DNA of 64,000 nt from JABDIP01 sp965250245 (GCA_965250245.1 OZ252296.1:3162001-3226000), one strand, 5' to 3'. Counted from the first letter of the stretch, positions 6,985-15,925 are shown. Notes: generated from the sequence alone by a model not told the origin. Made by a program: numbers and translations.

Positions 6985-8295
6985 TTATTGGTCGTCCGGA
7001 TAGACCGGGAAGCGTTCGCACAACTCCCGCACCCGTGCGCGCACCGACCGCTCGACGGCGCTGTTGTCGTCGGGGCTGGCGGCAAGGCCGTCCAGCACCT
7101 CGATGATCATGCCGCCGACATCCCGGAACTCCGCCTGTCCGAAGCCGCGGGTCGTCGCGGCCGGCGTCCCGAGCCGGATGCCGGATGTGACGGTCGGCTT
7201 CTCCGGATCGAACGGGATGCCGTTCTTGTTGCAGGTGATCCCGGCCCGCTCCAGGCTGTCCTCGGCGACCTTGCCGGTCAGCCCCTTGGGCCTGAGATCG
7301 ACCAGCAGCAGATGGGTGTCGGTGCCCTTGGAGACGATCTCCAGCCCGCCTTCGTACAGGCAGGAGGCCAGCGCCTTGGCGTTGTCGACGACGGCCCGGG
7401 CGTAGGTCTTGAAGGACGGCTGCAGGGCCTCGCCGAACGCCGCCGCCTTGCCGGCGATGGCGTGCATCAGCGGCCCGCCCTGCAGGCCCGGGAAGATCGC
7501 CGAGTTGATCTTCTTGGCCAGCGCCTCGTCGTTGGTCAGGATCAGCCCGCCGCGCGCGCCGCGCAGGGTCTTGTGGGTGGTGGTGGTGACGACATGGGCG
7601 TGTCCCATCGGGCTTGGATGCACGCCGCCGGCGACCAGCCCGGCGAAATGCGCCATGTCGACCATCAGATAGGCGCCGACGCTGTCGGCGATCTCGCGGA
7701 AGCGGGCGAAGTCGATGATCCGCGGGTAGGCCGAGCCGCCGGCGACGATGATCTTCGGCCTGTGCTCCTGGGCCAGGGCGGCGACTTCGTCGAAATCGAT
7801 CAGCGCGTCCTGGCGGCGCACCCCGTACTGCACCGCGTTGAACCACTTGCCCGACAAATTGGGCGGCGCGCCGTGCGTGAGGTGCCCGCCGGCCGCGAGC
7901 GACAGGCCCATGACCGTGTCGCCGGGCTTGGCCAGCGCCAGGAACACCGCCTGATTCGCCTGGGCGCCGGAATGCGGCTGGACGTTCGCGAACCCGGCGT
8001 CGAACAGCTTGCAGGCACGCTCGATCGCCAGCGCCTCGGCGACGTCGACATACTCGCAGCCGCCATAGTAGCGACGGCCCGGATAGCCCTCGGCGTATTT
8101 GTTGGTGAGCACCGAGCCCTGGGCCTGCAGCACCGCGCGCGAGACGATGTTCTCGCTGGCGATGAGCTCGATCTGGTAGCGCTGGCGGTCAAGCTCCTGG
8201 CCGATGGCGGCGGCCAGGTCGGGATCGGCCTCGGCCAGGTCCCGGGTGAAGAACGGGTCGGATCCGGCCGACGGCGACGAGGCGGTACTGGTCAT
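6985..8295 (-). CDS. glyA: Serine hydroxymethyltransferase
   Basis: Interconverts serine and glycine with tetrahydrofolate, the main one-carbon source of the cell. The PLP lysine lies in VVTTTTHKTLRGARGG (Lys242 counted from the ATG at 8295). NKYAEGYPGRRYYGGCEYVD and VQPHSGAQANQAV are standard motifs. I chose 8295 (MTSTASSPSAGSD) because GAGGATGCC precedes it and it begins just after the rpiB stop. The upstream in-frame ATG at 8358 would overlap rpiB. The 436-residue length is normal. It is co-directional with rpiB and nrdR and probably in one operon. Confidence 0.95.
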   Translation of the reverse strand: MTSTASSPSAGSDPFFTRDLAEADPDLAAAIGQELDRQRYQIELIASENIVSRAVLQAQGSVLTNKYAEGYPGRRYYGGCEYVDVAEALAIERACKLFDAGFANVQPHSGAQANQAVFLALAKPGDTVMGLSLAAGGHLTHGAPPNLSGKWFNAVQYGVRRQDALIDFDEVAALAQEHRPKIIVAGGSAYPRIIDFARFREIADSVGAYLMVDMAHFAGLVAGGVHPSPMGHAHVVTTTTHKTLRGARGGLILTNDEALAKKINSAIFPGLQGGPLMHAIAGKAAAFGEALQPSFKTYARAVVDNAKALASCLYEGGLEIVSKGTDTHLLLVDLRPKGLTGKVAEDSLERAGITCNKNGIPFDPEKPTVTSGIRLGTPAATTRGFGQAEFRDVGGMIIEVLDGLAASPDDNSAVERSVRARVRELCERFPVYPDDQ

Positions 8296-8302
8296 GGCAT
8301 CC

Positions 8303-8764
8303 TCATCCGGAAGCGCCTGAGAGTTTGGCGACGCGGCGATCGTGGCGGCCGCCTTCATACGCGGTGGACAGGAAAACCGAAAGACAATCCTTGGCCACCT
8401 CTTCGCCGATCAGCCGGCCGCCAAGCACCAGCACGTTTGCGTCGTTGTGCTGGCGCGACAGGCGCGCGGTGGTGGTGTCGTGACACAACGCCGCACGGAT
8501 CGCCGGGTTGCGGTTGGCGGCGATGCTGATACCGATGCCGGTGCCGCAGACCAGAACGCCCCGGGCCGCCCGTCCCTCGGCGACGGCCGCGGCGAGGGCC
8601 GCGGCGAAATCCGGGTAGTCGACCGATTCCGGACCATCGGTGCCGAGATCCAGGACCTCCAGGTCATGGCCGGCCAGATGGCCCTTCAGCGCCTCCTTCA
8701 GGTCATAGCCGGCATGATCGGAGGCAATGGCGCATATGTCCGCTGACATCGTCCGTTCACTCAC
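8303..8764 (-). CDS. rpiB: Ribose-5-phosphate isomerase B
   Basis: Interconverts ribose 5-phosphate and ribulose 5-phosphate; the latter also feeds RibB. The 153-residue protein shows ASDHAGYDLKEALKGHL at the N-terminus, GPESVDYPDFA, the catalytic-cysteine loop VLVCGTGIGISIAANR, and the C-terminal ENDANVLVLGGR-type segment (here HNDANVLVLGGR). The start may be the ATG at 8764 (MSERT) or at 8749 (MSADICAIASD); the second matches the family N-terminus more closely. It is the first gene of the rpiB-glyA-nrdR run. Confidence 0.94.
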   Translation of the reverse strand: MSERTMSADICAIASDHAGYDLKEALKGHLAGHDLEVLDLGTDGPESVDYPDFAAALAAAVAEGRAARGVLVCGTGIGISIAANRNPAIRAALCHDTTTARLSRQHNDANVLVLGGRLIGEEVAKDCLSVFLSTAYEGGRHDRRVAKLSGASG

Positions 8765-9166
8765 ACTTCATAAGGTGGTCCGGCCTCAAGAAGATCCGGA
8801 TGGGTACGAAGTCACAGCCCATTCCACATTTCGGGCCCGAGAGCGATTTTGACACAAGCGCTGGGCCTGTTTCCAGTGGTTGTATGTGCTTCGATGACAG
8901 GCGCGAAGGGAATCCGGTGTTTCGCAACGCATATTCGAATACGAGTTTCCGCAGTAATCGCCCTACTATCATCTCGGAATTTCGCAATGCAATCGTAACC
9001 TACAACCCCGTGAATTGGCGCTTGACCGGCGCATCAGGGGTCGTTGGCTATTATTATTGCGCTTTGTCGCAGCTATCCTTGGCGATTTTAGGAAATTTAG
9101 TTGACAATCAAGAATCAAGATGTATCTCTGTCGAGGCAAAACTCGTGCTTCCATAGGACACCCAAG
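8765..9166. other. Intergenic region between rpiB and mucR
   Basis: About 400 bases, clearly richer in A and T than the flanks, between divergent rpiB and mucR. A TTGACA at 9101-9106 could be a -35 element for mucR, but I see no convincing -10 at the right spacing. Short open frames on both strands (about 70-118 codons) have no recognisable domain or ribosome site and look non-coding. Confidence 0.5.
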
Positions 9167-9619
9167 ATGAGCGAAGAACAAAGTGCGGAGACATCAATTC
9201 CAAGGGCAGATTTGCTACGTCTGGCAACGGAAGTTGTCGCGTCTTATGTAAGCAACAATGCCGTGGGTCCGGACCAACTGCCTGAGTTGATCAACTCCGT
9301 CCACAACACCCTGATGAATGTCGATGGCGGGGCGTCGGCGGCGCCGGAGCAACCCCAGAAGCCCGCCGTTCCGATCCGCCGCTCGGTCCAGCCGGACTTT
9401 ATCGTCTGTTTGGAAGACGGCAAGAAGCTGAAGATGCTGAAGCGGCATCTACGCACCACCTACGATATGACGCCGGACGAGTACCGGGCCAAATGGGGCC
9501 TGCCGGCCGACTATCCGATGGTGGCGCCGAACTACGCGGCCCAGCGTTCCGCGTTCGCCAAGAAGATCGGTCTCGGCCGCGGCGCCCGTGGCGCCGGCCG
9601 TAAGAAGTCCAAGAGATAG
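9167..9619 (+). CDS. mucR: MucR/Ros-family zinc-finger transcriptional regulator
   Basis: A global regulator of the MucR/Ros type, which silences many AT-rich promoters in alphaproteobacteria (exopolysaccharide, motility, cell cycle). The core is present: SVQPDFIVCLEDGKKLKMLKRHLRTTYDMTPDEYRAKWGLPADYPMVAPNYA, in about residues 86-137. The second position of the Cys-x-x-Cys pair is Asp (CLED), as in many MucR members. I chose the ATG at 9167 (MSEEQSAETSIP), the usual start of the family (about 150 residues). The ATG at 9101 would add an atypical tail. The basic tail GAGRKKSKR is retained. A terminator follows. Confidence 0.93.
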   Translation: MSEEQSAETSIPRADLLRLATEVVASYVSNNAVGPDQLPELINSVHNTLMNVDGGASAAPEQPQKPAVPIRRSVQPDFIVCLEDGKKLKMLKRHLRTTYDMTPDEYRAKWGLPADYPMVAPNYAAQRSAFAKKIGLGRGARGAGRKKSKR

Positions 9620-9664
9620 ACGACGGTCCACGCCCGACATTGCTGTCCGGGCGTCGCTGAGCGG

Positions 9665-9688
9665 CCCGGCCGGTTCACGCTGGCCGGG
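9665..9688 (+). terminator. Probable intrinsic terminator of mucR
   Basis: The stem CCCGGCC/GGCCGGG has a ten-base loop and is followed by TTCTTCGT. It starts 46 bases after the mucR stop codon. The T-tract is short and interrupted, so termination strength is uncertain. Confidence 0.55.
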
Positions 9689-9700
9689 TTCTTCGTGCGT

Positions 9701-9913
9701 TCATCCGGGCCTTGCGTTCCGGCTCAGGGCGTAGCGCAGCTTGGCGATGGCGGTGCGGCGCAGCGCCGCCTCCCCGGCCGAGGCCGGACCCTGGATCGAC
9801 ACCTCGACTTGGGTCACCGGATCGACCGCCGTCACCTTGACGGCCGAACCGACCTGCTGGAATTCCAGAAGGACCTCGCGCGGATCGGACGCGGTGTCGC
9901 GCCGGTCAGGCAT
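9701..9913 (-). CDS. Small conserved alphaproteobacterial protein (DUF6898-like)
   Basis: A 70-residue protein with the pattern VLLEFQQVGSAVKVTAVDPVTQVEVSIQGPASAGEAALRRTAIAKLRY. This resembles a small uncharacterised family of alphaproteobacteria (DUF6898, from memory). The central part predicts beta strands (VKVTAVDP, EVSIQGP) and the end a helix. No function is known. It is convergent with mucR and 100 bases away from ldtR, and appears to stand alone. Confidence 0.7.
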   Translation of the reverse strand: MPDRRDTASDPREVLLEFQQVGSAVKVTAVDPVTQVEVSIQGPASAGEAALRRTAIAKLRYALSRNARPG

Positions 9914-10014
9914 GCCGATCGGCGGACATCAGCCGCCCTTCCCGGCCGCAGGTCCGCATTGCGCGCTTCAGGGGAACGTTGCCGGGCCGGAGCATCCGCC
10001 GGCCGGAAGGCCGC

Positions 10015-10491
10015 TCAGGCCGCCGTCGGCGATCCGCCAATCGCGTAGCCGAGGCGCCCGACGAGATAGCGTTCCATCTCGATCAGGGAGCGGTTGAGTT
10101 CGTTGATCGACGCCTCGTTGATACTGGCCGACTGCAGGCCGTCGACCTGCCGCTCGAACATCTCGCGCAGCTTGTCGCGCAGGGCGAGCCCCTTCTCCGA
10201 CAACCGGACCCGGACGGACCGGCGGTCGTGCAGGGAGCGCTCCTGGACCAGATAGCCGTTCTCGACCATCTTCTTGACATTGTACGACACGTTCGAGCCC
10301 AGATAGTACCCGCGCGCCGTCAGCTCGCCGACCGTCAGGTCGTCATTGCTGATGTTGTACAGAATCAAGCTCTGCACATTGTTGATGTCGTGGATACCTC
10401 TCCGTTCCAGCTCGGCCTTGACGAGTTCGAGGAACTGACGATGCAGCCTCTCGATCAAGAGGATGCTCTGGTAGTACGGGTGTTGCACCAA
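10015..10491 (-). CDS. ldtR: LdtR-like MarR-family winged-helix regulator
   Basis: A 158-residue MarR-type protein closely resembling LdtR of Rhizobiales and Liberibacter, which controls an L,D-transpeptidase and stress tolerance. The winged helix reads DINNVQSLILYNISNDDLTVGELTARGYYLGSNVSYNVKKMVENGYL (about residues 35-81), then DRRSVRVRLSEKG. The GYYLGSNVSYN recognition segment is distinctive for this subgroup. It has its own upstream region with an inverted repeat at 10521-10543 and lies 85 bases downstream of mmsB, so it is probably a separate transcript. Confidence 0.85.
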   Translation of the reverse strand: MVQHPYYQSILLIERLHRQFLELVKAELERRGIHDINNVQSLILYNISNDDLTVGELTARGYYLGSNVSYNVKKMVENGYLVQERSLHDRRSVRVRLSEKGLALRDKLREMFERQVDGLQSASINEASINELNRSLIEMERYLVGRLGYAIGGSPTAA

Positions 10492-10520
10492 CCCCTCCTA
10501 CAGGGACCGTGTTTCCAGAT

Positions 10521-10543
10521 CCTTAGCGAATCATTCACTAAGG
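10521..10543. promoter_or_regulatory. Inverted repeat upstream of ldtR, candidate autoregulatory operator
   Basis: CCTTAG and CTAAGG arms are separated by 11 bases (CGAATCATTCA). This is followed by a second related stretch (GCGAAACCTTAACTAATCATT) reaching the mmsB stop. It lies about 30-50 bases upstream of the ldtR start. The repeated ATCATT and CCTTA words suggest two regulator sites. Binding by LdtR is inference from position. Confidence 0.5.
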
Positions 10544-10576
10544 TTAGGATAACTTTGCTAGCGAAACCTTAACTAA

Positions 10577-11464
10577 TCATTTCCCAGTAATCATCTCAAA
10601 GATACCCGAAAAGTCCCGGGCCTCGGAACCTGCGTTGCAGAACAACGCGTAAAGCGCCGCGGCCTCGGCGCCCAGGGGTGTCGCGGCGTTCGCGGCATGG
10701 GCGGCCTGCTGGGCCAGCCTGAGATCTTTCAGCATCATCGCCGCCGAGAAGCCCGGCTCATAGTTGCGATTCGCCGGAGAATTGGCAACCGGTCCGGGTA
10801 CCGGGCAGTAGGATGTGAGCGACCAGCACTGGCCGGAGCTCTGCGACGAGATGTCGAACAGCTTCTGCCGGTCGAGCCCCAGCTTCTCGGCCAGCGAGAA
10901 GGCCTCGCACACGCCGATCATCGAAATGCCGAGGATCATGTTGTTGCAGATCTTCGCCGCCTGGCCGGCGCCGGACTCGCCGGCATGCACGATGGTCTTG
11001 CCCATCGCCGCCAGCAGCGGCTCGGCCTTGCGGAACGACGCCTCCTCGCCCCCGACCATGAAGGTCAGGGTGGCGGCGTCGGCCCCGGCGACGCCGCCGG
11101 AGACCGGCGCGTCGAGCATCTTGAAGTCGGAAACGGCGGCATGGGCCGCCACCATGCGGGCGGTATCGACGTCGATGGTCGAGGAATCGATCAGCAGCGT
11201 GCCCGGCGTGGCCGCCCCCAGCACCCCGCCATCGCCCAGATAGACGTCCCGCACATGCTGGCCGCCCGGCAGCATGGTGATCACCACCTCGGCCCCGGCC
11301 ACCGCCGATTCGATCGAAGAACTGGCCGATACGCCGTCGCGGGATGCCGCCTGCAGGCTGTCGCCATACTGGTCGAACCCGGACACCGCGTGGCCCGCCT
11401 TGACCAGGTTCCGAGCCATCGGTCCGCCCATGTTGCCTAATCCGATGAACGCGATTTCCGTCAT
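10577..11464 (-). CDS. mmsB: 3-hydroxyisobutyrate dehydrogenase
   Basis: Oxidises 3-hydroxyisobutyrate to methylmalonate semialdehyde in valine breakdown. The 295-residue protein opens with the NAD-binding motif IAFIGLGNMGGPMARNLVKAGH and has the substrate motif DAPVSGGVAGADAATLTFMVGG. The catalytic-lysine region is GAGQAAKICNNMILG. The C-terminal segment GFSAAMMLKDLRLA is also family-typical. It follows the acyl-CoA dehydrogenase and hydrolase genes in the same direction, which supports the specific assignment over other beta-hydroxyacid dehydrogenases. Confidence 0.93.
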   Translation of the reverse strand: MTEIAFIGLGNMGGPMARNLVKAGHAVSGFDQYGDSLQAASRDGVSASSSIESAVAGAEVVITMLPGGQHVRDVYLGDGGVLGAATPGTLLIDSSTIDVDTARMVAAHAAVSDFKMLDAPVSGGVAGADAATLTFMVGGEEASFRKAEPLLAAMGKTIVHAGESGAGQAAKICNNMILGISMIGVCEAFSLAEKLGLDRQKLFDISSQSSGQCWSLTSYCPVPGPVANSPANRNYEPGFSAAMMLKDLRLAQQAAHAANAATPLGAEAAALYALFCNAGSEARDFSGIFEMITGK

Positions 11465-11566
11465 GGGTCAACCTCTCACTTCAATGGGCGTCCTTGGGGC
11501 CGCCGCACGAACCGCGGCGTCGGGGGCCGCCACGATCGCAGGCGAAGATGACCAATCGGTTTCCGG

Positions 11567-12655
11567 TCACGGAACGGTCAGGTCCAGGGCACCCAGCGGC
11601 TCGAAATATCGGTCCACGGCATCGTCGGCGATCTCGTCCAGGTCGGCCGGCCGCCAGGCGGGATTGCGGTCCTTGTCCACAAGCACGGCGCGGATGCCCT
11701 CGAACAGGTCATGGCCGGCGATGAACCGCTGCACCATCCGGTACTCCATGGTGACGCACGAATCGTAGTCCATGCTGCCGCCGCGCCGGAGCTGTTGCAA
11801 GGTGACCTTCATACTCGTGGGAGAGTTGCGGTCGATGGCGGTCCGGGCGGCGGCGGCCCAGTCGCCGTCCTGGCCGTCCAGCCGGTTCCGGATCTCCGCC
11901 ACGGTATCGGCCGAAAAGCAGACATCGATCTCCGCCGTATCGCCTGCCAGGGGCGGCGGCCCGGGATCGGCCGCATGCCCGGCCACGACGCGTTCGACCA
12001 CCGCCTCGGCCGGCCCGGACCAGTCCGCCGCCGCCAGCCCGTCGACCAGCGCGTCGAGGCTGTCGGACGGGGCGTAATGGGTGGCGATGCCGGCATGGAT
12101 GGTGTCGGCGGCCTTCATCCGGTGGCCGGTCAGGGCCAGGAACATGCCCAGCGCGCCGGGGCAGCGCGGCAGGAACCAGCCGCCACCAACATCGGGGAAC
12201 AAGCCAATGCCGCATTCCGGCATGGCGAACAGCGTGCGCTCGGTGGCGATCCGGTGCGAGCCGTGCACCGACAGCCCGACCCCGCCGCCCATGGTCACAC
12301 CGTCGATCAGCGCGATGTAGGGCTTGGGGAAATGGTGGATGCGCCAGTTGAGGACGTATTCGCGGCGGAAGAAGTCGGTCTCCGGGTCGTCGGCCATGCT
12401 CGGCGCGCGCTCCGGCCCGGCATCGTAGATCGCCCGCAGGTCGCCGCCGGCACAGAACGCCCGGTCGCCGGCGCCGCGCACCACCACCGCGCGAATCTCC
12501 GGATCGTCGGCCCAGGCGATCAGCCGCGGCTCGATGGCCTGGATCATCTCCAGCGTCAGGGCGTTGAGCGCCTTGGGCCGGTTGAGAGTGACGAGCCCGA
12601 TTGGCCCGACAGTGTCGAACAGGACCTGATCGGTCATCGTTGCCGAGGTATCCAT
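11567..12655 (-). CDS. 3-hydroxyisobutyryl-CoA hydrolase (enoyl-CoA hydratase/isomerase family)
   Basis: Releases 3-hydroxyisobutyrate from its CoA ester in valine breakdown. The 362-residue crotonase-fold protein has the hydrolase-type motifs HHFPKPYIALIDGVTMGGG and HRIATERTLFAMPECGIGLFPDVGGGWFLPR, with the oxyanion glycines and the glutamates of this subgroup. It is longer than simple enoyl-CoA hydratases (about 260 residues), as expected for this family. I chose the ATG at 12655 (MDTSATMTDQVLF), 8 bases after the acyl-CoA dehydrogenase stop; 12637 (MTDQV) is the alternative. The longer upstream frame is a shadow of the neighbouring gene. Confidence 0.9.
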   Translation of the reverse strand: MDTSATMTDQVLFDTVGPIGLVTLNRPKALNALTLEMIQAIEPRLIAWADDPEIRAVVVRGAGDRAFCAGGDLRAIYDAGPERAPSMADDPETDFFRREYVLNWRIHHFPKPYIALIDGVTMGGGVGLSVHGSHRIATERTLFAMPECGIGLFPDVGGGWFLPRCPGALGMFLALTGHRMKAADTIHAGIATHYAPSDSLDALVDGLAAADWSGPAEAVVERVVAGHAADPGPPPLAGDTAEIDVCFSADTVAEIRNRLDGQDGDWAAAARTAIDRNSPTSMKVTLQQLRRGGSMDYDSCVTMEYRMVQRFIAGHDLFEGIRAVLVDKDRNPAWRPADLDEIADDAVDRYFEPLGALDLTVP

Positions 12656-12663
12656 TCCCTTGA

Positions 12664-13809
12664 TCAATCCCGTTCGGACAGCAGGCGTCGGGCGACGATC
12701 AGCCGCATGATCTCGTTGGTCCCTTCCAGAATCTGATGAACGCGGACATCGCGCAGGAAGCGCTCGACGGGATAGTCCCTGATATAGCCGTAGCCGCCGT
12801 GAAGTTGCAACGCATCGTTGCAAATGTCGAATGCCGCGTCGGTGGCGAAGCGCTTGGCCATGGCGCACAGCATGGTGGCCTGCGGATCGCCGGCGTCGAG
12901 CGCGGCCGCCCCGCGATGCACCATCAGCCGGGCCGCCTCCAGATTGGTGGCCATGTCGGCATAGCGGAACTGCAGCGCCTGGAACTCGGCCAGAGGCCGG
13001 CCGAACTGCTTGCGGGTGCGCAGGTGCGCGCCGGCCGCCTCCAGGCAGGCGCGGGCACCGCCGATGGAGCAGGCGGAGACGTTCAGCCGGCCGCCGTCGA
13101 GCCCCATCATGGCGATCTTGAAGCCGTCGCCCTCCGCGCCCAGCCGGTTGGCGGCCGGCACCCGGCAGCCGTCGAACAGCACCGCGGCCGTCGGCTGGCT
13201 GTTCCAGCCGAGCTTCTTCTCGCGCTTGCCGAAGCTGAGGCCCGGTGTGCCGGCCTCCACCACGAAGGCGGAGATGCCCTTCGGGCCGGCCCCGCCGGTG
13301 CGGGCCATGACGACATAGACGTCGGAGGTCGATCCTCCGGAGATGAAGGCCTTGGAGCCGTCCAGCACGTACTCGTCGCCGTCGCGCACCGCGCGGGTGG
13401 CCAGCGACGCCGCGTCGGAGCCCGCGCCGGGCTCGGTCAGGCAGTAGCTGGCGAAATGCTCCATGGTCATCAGCTTCGGCACGAAGCGGGCCCGCTGCCC
13501 GTCATCGCCGAAGCGATCGATCATCCACGCTGCCATGTTGTGGATGGAGATATAGGCGGCGGTGGAGACGCAGCCGGAAGCCAGCTCCTCGAAGATCACC
13601 GCCGCGTCGAGGCGGCTGAGCCCGGACCCGCCATGGGCCTCGTCGCAATAGATGCCGGCGAAGCCGAGCGCCGCGGCGGCGCGCAGCGCGTCGACCGGGA
13701 AGATGCACTCCGCGTCCCACTCGGCGGCATGCGGCGCCATCTGTTCCGCCGCGAAGTCGCGGGCGGTGTCCTGGAAGGCCCGTTGATCCTCGGAAAGGGA
13801 GAAGTCCAT
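12664..13809 (-). CDS. Isobutyryl-CoA dehydrogenase-like acyl-CoA dehydrogenase
   Basis: A 381-residue FAD enzyme of the acyl-CoA dehydrogenase family. Signatures include SYCLTEPGAGSDAASL (FAD/acyl binding), the C-terminal catalytic glutamate in HQILEGTNEIMRLIVARRLL, and LHGGYGYIRDYPVERFLRD. The combination with 3-hydroxyisobutyryl-CoA hydrolase and 3-hydroxyisobutyrate dehydrogenase in the same operon points to isobutyryl-CoA as substrate (ACAD8 type). The methacrylyl-CoA hydratase and methylmalonate-semialdehyde dehydrogenase of the pathway are not in this operon and must be elsewhere. Confidence 0.9.
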   Translation of the reverse strand: MDFSLSEDQRAFQDTARDFAAEQMAPHAAEWDAECIFPVDALRAAAALGFAGIYCDEAHGGSGLSRLDAAVIFEELASGCVSTAAYISIHNMAAWMIDRFGDDGQRARFVPKLMTMEHFASYCLTEPGAGSDAASLATRAVRDGDEYVLDGSKAFISGGSTSDVYVVMARTGGAGPKGISAFVVEAGTPGLSFGKREKKLGWNSQPTAAVLFDGCRVPAANRLGAEGDGFKIAMMGLDGGRLNVSACSIGGARACLEAAGAHLRTRKQFGRPLAEFQALQFRYADMATNLEAARLMVHRGAAALDAGDPQATMLCAMAKRFATDAAFDICNDALQLHGGYGYIRDYPVERFLRDVRVHQILEGTNEIMRLIVARRLLSERD

Positions 13810-14007
13810 GGGCGGGAGGCCTGTCGAGAGCGGGACCGGCGGCGGCCGATCGGTCGGCGATCATAGTCCGCCGTGGCGCGGCGTCAAAAAGCGGTGCCCG
13901 ACCGGCAGGCGCCGACGCTCGGAAACCTGCACGAATCCTTAATCTCTGAAGGGTTAGAAGGACGTCATCGCCCTTGATCGTCACGTGACCGATCCTGGTG
14001 GGGAAAA

Positions 14008-14820
14008 ATGCCGCTTGATCGAATCGTCCTCTGGCTGCTGAAGGGGCTGAGGACCCTGGTCTTTGTCTGGGTCGGCCTGCTGACCTTCGCACTCTTCCTG
14101 AGCGTGACGGGTCTGCGCGAGGCGCCCGGGCCGTCGGAGTTCACCGAGCTGCGCCACCGCCTGGAAACGCGGGTCAGCGCGCCCGCGGTCTATGAACCGG
14201 CGGACGAGACGATCCGGTTCGACAATTTCGCGGTCGCGGTCTACCTGGTGCCGATCTTCCTGATGCGCTGGATCTGCGGTTTCGCCGCCTACCGGCGCAT
14301 CTCGGCGGCGGCGGTCCTGGCCGGATTGCTGGTCCTGGCCTTCGGCAGCGTTGCCGTCGGAGATTGGCTGGCCCGGTCCGGCGAACTCGCACCGCTGGAA
14401 ATACTGCCATCCGCAATCGCGGTGTCAGTCGCGATCTTCGGCTCCGCCCTGGCAATCCCCTTCCTGATCGCCGGCATCCTGACGCTCGCCACGCGGCGGC
14501 CGGCGCTCGCCTTCGGCTGGCTGTTCGCGATCCCCGGCATGGTCGACCGATGGCTGCGCCACGTGTTCGACCCGCATGCCGGCCGGTTGGGCGCGCGCAT
14601 CGGGCCGCGCATCGCCTATGTGTCCAACGGGTTGCTCCTCACCGCCCTCGCCGTCCCGAGCACGGTCGTCATCTGGTCGGTCTGCGACTGGCTCGACGGC
14701 CGCGGGGTCAGCGACTTCGCGCTGGTGACGCGTGCGGCGGTGGTCTGCCTGTGCCTCGCCATGCTGGCCCGGGCGCATCTGCGCAGCTACCGGATCGGAG
14801 AGCCGGTCCACACGGAGTGA
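14008..14820 (+). CDS. Hypothetical multi-pass membrane protein
   Basis: A 270-residue protein with about six or seven hydrophobic segments (for example TLVFVWVGLLTFALFLSVTG near residue 20, FAVAVYLVPIFLMRWICGF near 75, and the C-terminal AAVVCLCLAMLARAHL). A periplasmic or cytoplasmic stretch rich in acidic and polar residues lies between the first two. I recognise no family. It is monocistronic, divergent from the valine operon and 89 bases upstream of hemB in the same direction. The start ATG at 14008 follows GGTGGGGAAAA. Confidence 0.65.
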   Translation: MPLDRIVLWLLKGLRTLVFVWVGLLTFALFLSVTGLREAPGPSEFTELRHRLETRVSAPAVYEPADETIRFDNFAVAVYLVPIFLMRWICGFAAYRRISAAAVLAGLLVLAFGSVAVGDWLARSGELAPLEILPSAIAVSVAIFGSALAIPFLIAGILTLATRRPALAFGWLFAIPGMVDRWLRHVFDPHAGRLGARIGPRIAYVSNGLLLTALAVPSTVVIWSVCDWLDGRGVSDFALVTRAAVVCLCLAMLARAHLRSYRIGEPVHTE

Positions 14821-14909
14821 CCACGGGATGCGGCCCCCCGGGCGACTGTGCTAGGTAACGCGGTCAAGTCGTGCCGGCGTGCCCGGCCACCGCAACCGGA
14901 TCCGTGCCC

Positions 14910-15914
14910 ATGCCCCGCTTCACCCATCCCGGCCGCTATCCCGCGACCCGATTACGTCGCAACCGGGCCGATGCGTGGACCCGGCGGCTGGTGGCCGAGA
15001 CCAAGCTGAGCCCGGACGATCTGATCTGGCCGATCTTTCTGGTGGAGGGCAAGGAATCCAAGGACCCGGTCGCCTCGATGCCCGGCGTCGACCGGCTGAC
15101 CGTGGACCTGCTGGGCGACGCGGTGGCCGAGGCCAAGGGGCTCGGCATACCGGCCGTCGCCCTGTTCCCGCTGGTGCCGGAGGCGTTGAAGACCGAGACC
15201 GGGGACGAATCCTACAACCGCGACAACCTGATGTGCCGGGCCATCGCCGCCATCAAATCGGCCGAGCCGGAGATCGGCGTGATCGCCGATGTGGCGCTGG
15301 ACCCCTACACCACCCATGGCCATGACGGCATCCTGCAGGATGGCCGCATCCTCAACGACGAGAGCGTCAAGATGCTGGTCATGCAGGCGCTGACGCTGGC
15401 CGAGGCCGGGGCCGACGTGATTGCGCCGTCGGACATGATGGACGGTCGCGTCGGGGCGATCCGGCAGCAGCTCGACTCAGCCGGGATGAGCGACGTGCGG
15501 ATCATGTCCTACGCGGCGAAATACGCCTCCTGCTTCTACGGGCCGTTCCGCGAGGCGGTGGGCTCGGCGTCGACACTGCAGGGCGACAAGAAGACCTATC
15601 AGATGGACCCGGCCAATGGCGACGAGGCGCTGCGCGAGGTCGCGCTGGACCTGGAGGAAGGCGCCGACATGGTCATGGTCAAGCCCGGCCTGCCCTATCT
15701 CGACATCGTGCGCCGGGTGAAGGAGGCTTTCGGGGTTCCGACCTTCGCCTATCACGTCAGCGGCGAGTACGCGATGCTGAAGGCCGCCGCCGCCAATGGC
15801 TGGCTGGATTACGACCGCGCCGTGCTGGAGACGCTGACCGGCTTCAAGCGGGCCGGCTGCAACGGCGTGCTGACCTACACGGCGATCGATGCGGCGCGGC
15901 TGCTGAACGGATAG
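14910..15914 (+). CDS. hemB: Porphobilinogen synthase (5-aminolevulinate dehydratase), Mg-type
   Basis: Condenses two 5-aminolevulinate molecules to porphobilinogen in haem synthesis. The 334-residue protein (ATG 14910, MPRFTHPGRYP) has both Schiff-base lysines: SYAAKYAS (Lys204) and MVMVKPGLPYLD (Lys258). The metal-site segment reads DVALDPYTTHGHDG, with aspartates and alanines where zinc enzymes carry three cysteines. This is the magnesium-dependent, non-zinc form common in alphaproteobacteria. An in-frame ATG at 14871 would add 13 residues with no family match. Confidence 0.95.
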   Translation: MPRFTHPGRYPATRLRRNRADAWTRRLVAETKLSPDDLIWPIFLVEGKESKDPVASMPGVDRLTVDLLGDAVAEAKGLGIPAVALFPLVPEALKTETGDESYNRDNLMCRAIAAIKSAEPEIGVIADVALDPYTTHGHDGILQDGRILNDESVKMLVMQALTLAEAGADVIAPSDMMDGRVGAIRQQLDSAGMSDVRIMSYAAKYASCFYGPFREAVGSASTLQGDKKTYQMDPANGDEALREVALDLEEGADMVMVKPGLPYLDIVRRVKEAFGVPTFAYHVSGEYAMLKAAAANGWLDYDRAVLETLTGFKRAGCNGVLTYTAIDAARLLNG

Positions 15915-15925
15915 GAGGACCGGCC

